From positions 5,303,601 to 5,367,600 of the forward strand of contig JARUPZ010000009.1 of assembly GCA_031213475.1 (NCBI GenBank): 64,000 bases of DNA, read 5' to 3'. Below, in pieces: positions 36,601 to 47,800 of the stretch. Both the position numbers and the translations under genes were made by a program. The DNA comes from Nereocystis luetkeana (taxonomy: Eukaryota > Sar > Phaeophyceae > Laminariales > Laminariaceae). Positions within the stretch are counted from its first letter, which is position 1. Each line of letters starts with the position of its first letter. The notes beneath the pieces are model-generated. The model saw only the letters and a list, made by a program, of their open reading frames with translations, ran no database searches and was not told the DNA's origin.

Positions 36601-37700
36601 AGCGCGAAGAGTTTTGTTTCATATACCGGCAGCCGAAAGGCCAGCGGTGACCACGCGTTAATGGTCCGTTAAAAAAGGCACAAAGGCAAGTGTAGCATCC
36701 ATCGTCTGTCAGCGTGTCTCATATACGTATGTTGTTCAACGTGTACGTCACACATACTCAATGGCCGTTTCGGTGTGTGTTCTACGGCAGTAGTAGACCA
36801 TCAACTTAACGGTTCCTTTCAATCTAATCTTGAGGTGGACAAACTCCTGACCACTGGAATCTGTATGGCCTTAACACATTGAATCCGCGCATCAGAGTTA
36901 GGCCAAGGCTGACACTAACAACAATTAGTTGGCCATGTGGTACGCTGGTAACGCCAAATGCTCGAACAATGTGACGACGGCCACACGGATACCGTCGTTA
37001 CACTTTTATCATGCCCACAAAGCACCTTTAAGGCCATCTCTTGTGGGAGGGTTCTGAAAACAGAAATAATTACCCGAAACTCTGTTTTGTACATGTTTTC
37101 ACCTGTTTGATACAGGGAGTCCGACCGAATCTGGCTCGCTTTTCTCAGAATACTCGCAGTCTTTTGGGGAGACGTATCTAGACCCGTTTTTCATTTCTTC
37201 GGGTATGTCGTTCGAGGTTTACACGATTCCTTCATTTTCAGACAAAACACTCAACATGACATTTTCAGATATACATCGACGTTTCAGCCTAAACAATGTA
37301 CTCGTTTTCAAATAAATCGCGTTCGAAACTGAATAGAGGGAACTCGAGTGTATCGAGAACGTTCGACGATAGAGCTTCACCCTAATTGTTTTAAGGCTCC
37401 TCACTTAAAGAGCTCCATACCTCACGCGAAAACTGACTTCAGCAAAGATCAAGATGTATCGAGGCGAATAATCATATGGCCCAAGTCTACAAAATGGTTT
37501 TTTTAAAATCACGGTTGACATCCCAACGGTTTGTGGTCAAGGAACACCGCCTCTCAGAAACAAAAAAGCGGAAATGTGCTACCTCTATCGTGGCAAATGT
37601 TTCGACAATTTGGATAAATGATTTCCTGAAGATACGGCAAACGGCGTTGCATGCCTCTCGCAAAAGGACTGGTGGGACGTCAAAAAGAGATGGTCTGATG
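33650..37700. other. Stretch without a supported gene
   Basis: I looked for further module exons (CTCACCACA or CTTACCACA on the plus strand) and found only a match near 34886 without cysteine spacing. A 9-bp-stem hairpin (CACCCGGGAG...CTCCCGGGT) lies at 35054-35082. Nothing else is supportable. Confidence 0.35.
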
Positions 37701-37726
37701 AACCCGTTTCCCTGTTCAAAACACGT

Positions 37727-37840
37727 ATGCGAAGGTGCTGAAACCTCGATTTCTATAAACCAGAACCGGTTTGAACACGTGTGCAAAGGTGCTGAAACCT
37801 CGATTTCTGTAAACCAGAACCAGTTTGCAATAAACGATGG
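37727..37840. repeat. ~55-bp tandem duplication
   Basis: AAGGTGCTGAAACCTCGATT at about 37732 and again at about 37786, each followed by TCT(A/G)TAAACCAGAACC(G/A)GTTTG. Two units only. Confidence 0.8.
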
Positions 37841-38765
37841 CCTAATGTGATTTTTGGTTGCTCCACGGGCGTACCATGTTTCGCTTGTTCCACCACATCG
37901 TTGTTCGACTGCTCTTCGGACGATATTCGGGATAATCAGTCCAAAAATGTAATTGTGGCGAGTTTGCTCTAGTCCTTGATAACCCACTTGCAGATTTCAT
38001 AGAATATTGGATCGCCCGTGGTGAGCCCGGAAATTGCGAACGAATGTAAGGGCGACCATACCGATTCCGTGGTAGACGCTGCATTGGATCCATTTTGTAC
38101 AACCAAGCCAATCTTGGTGGACGGGGTCGGTCCCGCCCGAGAGCCATCCTCTGGCATACCTCAAGGTTTCGTAACGATTACTAGGAGGAAAAGGGGCATT
38201 CGCGAAGGGGTACCTTACACCTGCCTTCCCGAAATTTCGTGGAGTCAAAGGCATGATTAGACACACTGTATTTGTTTTGATCTGCGTCTATCGGCGTGTC
38301 TGGGTGTTACACAAATAATGCTGACCCTGTTTTCCCGCTGTGCTCAACACTTGTGGTTGTAGTGCTTCATCACTCATTTCCCGTGTTCCCGCGACGAAAT
38401 AGTGAGTAATGGTTTACAGCATGTATCGTACATCATAGTCGTAGGGACGAACTTCAGATTTGTTCTGGATACTCGTTATATTCGTGTCGGTAGATTAAAC
38501 AAAACGGATAGCCATCGGGGACACTGCTCCTCCTTATTACTCCGGGGGGCGTCTGATCTTTACAATGGGCACTACAACAGAGAGCACCCCTGAGTAGCGT
38601 AAAGACATTACACGAAGACCTTTACCGTAGCAACGATTGCATCTTTAGCGACCACTACACACCCAGTCAGCACGTAGTGTTTGCATTTGTGGATATGTGG
38701 GGTCGATGCCACTGTGGCCTGGGTTTGACCATAGACCATCAACGTGAGCTTAATGGAATCCTCAC

Positions 38766-38846
38766 CACACAAATCGAGGGTATCAGCACACTTTTCATCC
38801 GAGCAGTAGAAGGCATGTCTGGGGCATATGGCACAGTTGTGACAAC
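38766..38846 (-). pseudogene. Module exon B5 (81 nt, damaged)
   Basis: Last recognisable B-type copy of the array. Donor TGTG/GTGAGG is intact. The acceptor position ends in GGG instead of CAG. The module keeps four framework cysteines, but the third (first of the CC doublet) is Tyr, and an extra Cys sits between Cys1 and Cys2. Probably not spliced. Confidence 0.55.
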
Positions 38847-41800
38847 CCCTCGTGAGGTTGGTTGCAGAGTAACCCCCCCGAGAGTCACACCGGAGTACGC
38901 AATCCACGTTCCGGAATACCGATTCCAATTCAAGTGAAACAAGGAGTTTACCACCTATGAGTAGTCAGTAGTTCAACAAGAACACACGCATCGACCGGTA
39001 AGCCTATGGGGTCTTGACACCCGCTGCCCCCCATCTACGGTAAACATGGTCAACTGTCGAGAAGCTGAACCATGACAAATCCTCACCACAATCATCGATA
39101 GTGTCAGCGCAAGTCCCGTCCGAGCAGCATTCCGCCGTAGAAGGGCAGTCGCCGTCGCCTCGGCATTCTGATACGTTTCGGTCAACATGAACATGTCGGT
39201 GATGGAATACGTGCACATGTCTGCAGACAGTCATTGTTACTTTCGACACGTAAAAGCCGCAACGCATACACATCGACTCGTCAGGCGGTAACATCTATCT
39301 GTAAACCACAACGGGATGGAACACAAGAATATCAAACAACGCAAGAAACTTCATGTCTGCTGCCACCTTCACCAACATAACCTGTAATCGACTCCTCACC
39401 ACAGGACACGAGGGCGTCAACACACGTTCCATTCGAGCAGCAGAATGTACCTCTGGGGCATCCCTCGCCGTTGTTACAACCTGGCGTTTAATGGAGGCCC
39501 GCCACGGGAGAGGGCCGTGGACAGTGCAATATACGAGTGGCTGTCGTAAGAAAAGAATGCGCGCTTTGGAGACCGTTGAAATAATTATAACGCTAATCTG
39601 AATCCGAGTTTAAAAAGGCGCCGGGGCTACAAGCATTTTAGCACACCCATGTACCGTGCAATGGGTCACACTCGACAACGTCTTCCGTCTGTGTCGGGAA
39701 ATAGACCGGTTGCTTCCGAGAGTCGGTTCCCCACCGCAGTCGTCAACCGTTCGAGCGCAAGTCCCGTCCGACCAGCACTCGGCAGTGAGAGGGCAGTTGC
39801 CGTCAGCACGGCATTATGGCCAGAGTAGGTCAGTTGGAACACGCCGTGAGGGGGATATGGAAATGTGTAAATATCAGACGATCGCTACTTTTTTTTCATA
39901 GATGGGGCTATATATAGCGGAATGAGCACAAATCCTCGTGAGGTGGCAACACGCACAAAATACGAGGGAATACCAAGCACAATATCGGCTAAAACAAACG
40001 CAAAAGACCGGGAGCCTAACGGCTCCTACCGCCACCACGACCTTAAACTCATTTTCGCCTGTCTCACCACAGGACACCAGGGTATCAGCACACGTTCCAT
40101 CCACGCATCAGAATTGATTTTCATCACATCTACCGTCATTTTCACAACCCATTATTGAATGAATGTCGCACGCCAATAAGGGCGATCGGCAGAGCAACAC
40201 AGGAGAAGAATCGCGTAAGAGTGGGACAAAGATGCAGGTAGACTCAGCTTGGTACACCGTCAAGACTAATGTCGATATACCAACCAACAAATTAGGTTTG
40301 CACATAAATGGGTAAGCTGCGTACCTCGAGCATGGGACACGCCTTCCAAGTACTATTTCGCGCGCTCGACAAACACCTGCCGTCAGTTTCGCATTGTAGC
40401 TTCGGTACTTAACACAGATAAATTATCACCGCAGACATTGAGAGTTTGGGCACAAGTCCCGTTTGAGCAGCTCTTGGTTGTAGCAGGACAGTCACCGTCA
40501 CCACGGCATCCTGGCAAGTGTAGGTCATTAAGGACAAGGTACGGTTGAAACCTGTACCTGTGGATATAGGAATCGATATCTACCCCCCATATATTTAGTT
40601 TCAGCGGAAACTCGCAGCTGCTCGTTGGACGGCAACACGCACCAACCATGATCGCATTCCCCCAGTACACGGCCAAAGTATAATGCTATACAGCATGAAC
40701 ACCACGCCTGTTACTGTTACCCCCACGCAATTATTCAATCGACTTCTTACCACAGGACGTTAAGGTTTCGGCACACGTGCCGTCTGAGCAGCAGAATGTA
40801 CCTCTCGGGCATACCCGGCCGTTGTTACAACCAGGCGTTTAATGTAGGCCCGCCACAAAGGAGGGCCGTGGACAGTGCAATATACGAGCGTATCTCGTAA
40901 GAAAGGAACGCGCGTAAGGGTAAACACAGCTTTGTAGGGCCGTTGAAGTAAGTATTGATGATGAATCATACGCTGACCTAAATTCGAGTTTAACAGGCGC
41001 TGCGACCACAACGATTTTAGAGCACCCCTTTACCGTCAACTTGCTCACACTCGACAACGCCTGCTGTCCGTATCATGCAATGGTCGGGCACTCTATACCG
41101 ATAAATACTCACCACAATCATCGATGGTTGGAGCGCAAGTCCCGTCCGAGCAGCATTCGGCGGTAGAAGGGCAGTCGTCATGGTTTTTGCATTCTGGCAA
41201 GAGTCGGTCATCGGGAACACGTCTAGGTTGGGATATGTATACGGCAAACAGTACACGATACCTACTATCGATAGAAAGAGGGGCAGCAAAACATGCAGCA
41301 CACCTCTTTAGGCATCAACACGCATGAAACCTGAATATAATGTAATCCTAAATACTGTTCAAAGAGAAGGTGAAAGTCAAGGAACCTCACGCCTGCTGGT
41401 GCGACCACAACCACCGCCGTCTCCAACAACCTCTCACCGCAGGACGCAAGCCTGTCAACACACGTTCCATCCTCGCAGCAGAATGTACCTCTGGGGCATC
41501 CCTCGCCATTGTTACAACCTGGCGGATGCAGACGCCCACGAGAGAAGGCGATGGTCAGTGCAAACAACGACAGGCTCTCTTGAGAATGGGATTCACAAGA
41601 AGCAACAAATGGTTTGGCACATTCTTACGTTTACAACCAACTGCAACGAAGTTACGAGTGTTCATCAGCACTTCGTACATGGACGATTAGACACATATTG
41701 GCCGTCACCATTGTTTACACTTGACACCTCGTGGCGTCCAGGATACTCGATAGGTTTAGTTGCCAAATTCTGTGCCAAACCGAATCGTCTGAATTCTAAA

Positions 41801-44800
41801 CCCGAAGAGTACTGGGCTCCCGGGCGTCGTGAGTAGGGCACACACGTACCCCGCGACAATAATAATAGTTAGTGTCGCTACTGTAGTACTTACAGAGGTT
41901 TCGTGTACCGGTATGAATGTCTTGCACTCTGAGAAGTGCAGGTTAATGTGGCACGGGCGCACATAACTCACTAAAGTTATTTGCGGGTGATAGTATGTAG
42001 TATATCCGTACCCCGGGCGCTGTGACACGGGGGCACACAGGCAACACACGTTTCGTGTACGGATACAAAAATTATATATACCTTACGGGAGTCACGGTCA
42101 CCGGGATGGGTGACGTACAAAACATAAAAGTTCAACACGTGGCAAGGGAGAGGTACTCATATGGTTGAGATATTTAGGGTTCCTCGCATAAAGAACTCCC
42201 CATGATACAATAATGAGAATCTAACGATCTTCAAAACCTCTGAAAGTTTTTGTCGATGGACAAATCCCATTTCCGACTAGCAGGGGTACATTTGATGCCA
42301 CCACAAAAACAGACAGCGATGCGTGCGACGAGTTTAGGCTCGTCTCGGCAGAAACATGCTGCCTCAATCGGCATTATGTGGGGTACTACCGGTAAAACTA
42401 CCCTGGGTACTCGTGCGACATAACAAAAACCTGCATACTTCGGTTCTAAGATGAAACGCGTCAAACAACACGAGAAGAGGCTACCGGTTTCAAGCACACT
42501 TGTTCGTTGCCCGTAAGACACTCGTGAAACATCTGCAACGATCAGCAATTTTGAGACTGCCATCGAAAACTACAAATCATCGCCATAAGTTTCGGAGTCA
42601 TCGCAAAAATCAGTCGTACAGTCCCCTCGATTGCCACACAGCATACAAGGAAGTGAGTGCAAGCACGAATGGATTGTTAACCGAGGTAAAACAAAAGAAG
42701 ACGCAAGCCTCATGTAAAAGAGTAGCTCCATTTTACAGTGTGCGTCTGGGTCACGTCGGGTACTCTGGCGACAGTTGCGTTTGAATGTGTGATATTATTT
42801 GTCTATTTACGAAAATAATGCAATAGGTCTGAGCGTGAATGGTGGGCACTCAACGTTTCGAACATTGCCTTACACGCATCGCGACGCGACAGTAGTCTGA
42901 CCCCCTGTGTTAGCATAGACATCACGCCTGAGTTTCAAAACCTGTTAGATATATCTGAAGGGTACCTGGTACAACGTTTCACTACAGACGATGTTATCCC
43001 AAACGAATGCCGTCTAAAACACTTTAGTAGACCTATACGCGCCCGTGTTTCGAACCTAAGACTTAGATAATCGCATATAATATCAAATGGTCGATAGAAG
43101 CTTCGACGTTAGAATGAAACTTACGTTCCTCACCACAGTCCTCGGGGTCGGCGGTACAAACCCCGTTTGGGCAGCACACTGAATCTCCAAAGCAGTGGGT
43201 GTCATCCTTGCATTCTGTTACAAACCGTGTGTTGCACGGAGTATGGGACAACCACACGATAACGGCAGTTGATGTGAAAACAAAATGGGTCGTACCGGTG
43301 TTGAATGCGCAATTTCCTGCCTGTTTTATTTGAACATCCTGCACGAACTTGGGCGACAGTGGTGCTGCTGTACACGAAATCGCTTTTGTATAAATTTGGG
43401 TTTGGTGTGACACATTAAGAGGGCAGCTGCGGTGTATATTGCAACCCAATTTTGTTGTGCGAACATATTTCCTAAGCCAAGCATCCACTTCTCTAAGACG
43501 TCGCAGTTGATAACCATTTGACGTTTATTCTCGACTAGTTTTCCTTGGACCACGGCAATCAAAATTACTGCGAAGCTAACATGTTCCTCACCACAGTCCT
43601 CGAGTACTTCGACACAAGAACCGTCAGGGCAAAAAACCATACCGTCGGCACAGCCGATGGGGTCATCGTCGCAGACTGTCGCATAACGTGAAGTGAGACA
43701 CGGCGCGGACGGCAATCGTCGTGGAAACGGGCGCGTTACTCACGTGGCAAAGGCGAACACGTTTTTCAGCGAAGGATTTGAAGAACATTGGAATTGCTTG
43801 AGGTGTGACATCGGACATAGGTCACTCATAGGTGTTATCACATGTATTCAAATCACTATAAAGAGGACATCGTGGACGTGCGAAGCCTCACAAGCAATAC
43901 CGTCGTGCAGTATGCGCATCTAAATCTGACCAAAGGGATAACCATGTCTGACGTGGTAACTGTCGCGCGTGCAAGAGATACAACGACCGTGCGTACCACT
44001 GTGACAGATGCACAGACGAATTTTGACCCACTTCTATATATCATGTGCCTGGTACGCCCTACTAAGACCGACGGCGAGCCATCACGTACCCCCGCGTTCA
44101 CAAGTATCTTTTCTGCAGGGTATGAGCATCATCATCTTATTAGGCAGTTGCTCAGGCTAAATCTAACCCTAGTTGGTAGTTGTATGTGGTGTCACCGTTG
44201 GCAAGGCAGACTGGTATCGTAAAAGTCGACGTCGACCAATAAACGTCCAAATGTTTTATTGTTTGGACGGGAGCAGGGGCGTTCACACGCAGAACCATTC
44301 GGTTTGTGATTTGTCTAACAGCAGCCAGCGCTTTAAAATCAGGAAGGGGGTAGTGGAGTACACACATTACATCGCCAATCTAGAACGAGCAAATAAATTA
44401 TCCACGAGGAGTTGAGCACTCGTTGCGAACACGGTCAAAACCTGCCCTGAGAAAAAAAATATTTCGGCAACGAACGGTGTGACCTGAGGAACTGGTATAC
44501 AACAGGCCGAATCTCTCTTTTTTGAGACCGGTGTATATCTGGGTCGTCTCAAGTACAGGGAATCCAAACCTACGTAAAGGTTATCATTTTACAAAGCAGC
44601 TGTAACAACACGTCATCGACGTTTTGGTCTCGAACAATCCAGCGGCAGCACAACAACTGGTCGGAAAGCATAACCCGACACCATCCACGACCGCAACGTG
44701 GGAATCTAAGCTCGACTCCTCACCACACATCGTGAGGTCGTCGACGCAAGATCCGTCTGGACAACACACATCGCCACCAGGGCAGTGCTTGTCTTTCTTG

Positions 44801-47800
44801 CAACCTGTCGGAAACATCGTGGGAAACCATCCGGAAACGACTGTTTCAGCAATCTTATTGAATCTAATAGATCCGTGGATATATGGTGTACCTTCAACGT
44901 ATACGATAGGTTTCACACGCACCAACATATTTACGATGGCAGGGTCACAAGAATTGGACGTGCAACAAGAGGGGGAAACGCCTCACTCCAGTTTCCAAGT
45001 CCCGTTGTCTCCGATGTGACATGTTATATATGACGATGCTGCAACCCCAACTACCCGGTCCACCCAGACGTACATGGCGATAGGTGCAGAAACTTCACCA
45101 AGATCGGCAGGGTACGGAAATTATTTACAGGTTTACTTCGGAACGGAATGCATGCCAAGCGTTCAGTCTGGCGCTTAGCGACATTCCCACCATACCAGCA
45201 GCTCCATGCATCGACCTTATCCTGAATATCGCACGCACCATACTCCATCCGAAATAAAATCAGCACGATATGTCCACACCTACATCCCCAACAAGGTACG
45301 ACCATAGCACATTAAGTGAACTCGAACGGATTTGTGTAATATGTATAGTCCTACAACTGGACTCGACAGAACAACAACTGGAGTGTTTGTCAAGTTCCGA
45401 TGAGAAAATGTTCACATTGGTGGGCTTTCAATTTGCTTAGGTACGTTTTCCGAGTTTGACATGTGTACTTTCCGTGCTGTATTCGATCAGCTGGAACGTG
45501 GTCGTCTTGGTGCGGGTAAGAGATATCGACTAGCTACGAGATGCATATATCCTACAAAGCAATTATTCAAAGCTATTCCCGTTCAACGTTTTTTTAAACG
45601 ACCGACAACCGACACAATATTCCCACGGAATTGCGTCAGTGCTTAACACATCTATGCATTCCACAAAAAAACATGGCTGTCGTCGCGCAAACCAGTACGG
45701 AAGGTCATGGCCGCGCGCTAGCAGTCGCAACATTGAGTCAAAGAGAAAATATGTTTTGGGTGACACTGTGAAGAGACTCAGTCGATGCACCCGGAACAAG
45801 ATTCAATAAGAATACCCTCATCGAAGCGAGCATTAGTGTAATCAGCTATACTATGTTGAACTCTAACCATGCCCCCCTCTCTTCTACGTACCTCTTCGTG
45901 CGCCGTCATCTAAGACCTGTTTCCAACTGCAACACGTAGTCAAACATAGTATGTCAAGGTAGAAGGGGGCTTGATGTTTGGTCACACCTTTGCAGAAGCC
46001 GTTTTTGCACTTTCTCTTGTAGCAGTCACAGCCGCTCCCCGTACAACACGGCATCAGGGGGGCAAGAGCGTTTTTCGCTGAGGTGGAAAAACAAAAACAG
46101 GTCACAGCGGTACATGCGTTGTGCGTACGTTCTTGTCAAATCGAATCTCGCGGGCGTTTCGGTGACTAAGTCGCTTGCGCTGTGGCTATTTACACTGCTG
46201 GTCATGAAGATGGCTAGTTATTCAAACAAGGTATTGATTGGCCTGTTAACCATTGTAGCACTACCTACCAAAAATCGACCTAGCACCCAATTGTCACCGG
46301 ATATACACTACCAATTGCGACACAGATATGCGAACCATTTTGTTACGGTGTATATGTTGCCTTCATGCAGATCATCAGAATTGCCCTCAACACATGTTAG
46401 GGTTATATCGGAACCGAAAAACGTTTCGAGAAATGGATCAATTGGAAACAATTGGGAAAAGCACGTGTGACCATTTAACGCTTCAACCGATATGTGTTGT
46501 GTTGCAAGGTATTCTGACAAAACGTTGGCAACAATTGATGCACCCACGTCAATTCAGATAACCGATAGTTGTTCGTGATATTAGGTCGGAAACACTCTCT
46601 AGGCCGTTAGCTTCCATCGCTCTCTAAACGGCTTCCATGACTCCAGCGTTCCAGCAATCTGGTCAAACACTGGGCTGGTTTTAAGATATTACACAGGGCA
46701 TACGTAGCGATTTATAGGTCAAACGCCCCAGGTATATAGTTAGTCACTGTTTCATACTTTTCGCTTGGGGTGCAGTCGATTGGATCGTGCAGTAGGCGAC
46801 ATATATACTCTACCAGGCTACACTCCGGGGTGACACCTTCAACCTGTGCGTGACACTGTAAATTCCGCCGGCATCTCAAGCCGATGTAAGGTGAGGGTAC
46901 GCGATGGCTGGGCCACCCGCTCGAGGGATTCGGTGCTCCAACTTATAAAAGGAGGTGTACACATAAGTTGAGGGCGTATCGTAGCCAAGAAACCATGGGG
47001 GATACACCTAACTCAATCGAAACTCTCAGACAGAACATATTTACCGTTTTAAACGAGCAGTTCTGGCTACCTACAAGATGGTTTTCCGAAATTTAGCGTG
47101 GTCATTACTCTCGCGTCCGAGTCATCACCTCAATGTATTATGTCACCCTGTACAAGCTTTCAATGTACCAACACGATCAAGTCCAACCCCTGTCGGAAAT
47201 ACGATGAAGTGGAAAATCTCCCAGAAAAGGTATAACTACCCTATAATGTTGGTTTTCGCTCGTTGAGTCCACGTGACCGGCCGCGATAACGGAGAAATGT
47301 GCACCAACCATACATGCGACGGCTTCCGAACCTAGTTTGCGTTATTAGTTGGTATTTAATGAGCAGGTAGACACGCGTTTCCGCGCTGTTCTGATATGTA
47401 GTGTGTGTGGCATGCACCCCGCCCCGTATCTCTTGAAGTTACTTACTGACACAGAATGAAGGGTCGTGCAGCGTCCCGCAGCAGGCGGTGTCGCAGTCAT
47501 CGTTCACTGTACAAACTGATTTGAAGCACAACAGGGTTGCAGGCACCAACAGTGTCAGGCGGACAGGGAGTGCGCGGGATTTACGTTATAGTATCGACCC
47601 GGGAAGCTTGAGTGTCGATTTAGAGTCATTCGCACCTTTCTAGAAGCATGGATAACATAGTTATGTCAAAAATAATATAGGGATTGCTGATACCTTCCTA
47701 GCTGGGTAAATGAGCAAACAAATTTTCATGAATACCCTAAAAAGAAGATCAAGGATCGGTAATGTCTAGACCCCCTGTTTAGACACAACAGGTCACCGAC

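Noticed and set aside
38766..44804. WAP or granulin domains as identity of the cysteine modules
   Set aside because: WAP has eight cysteines and granulin twelve in other spacing. The modules here have six in C-C-CC-C-C order within 27 residues.
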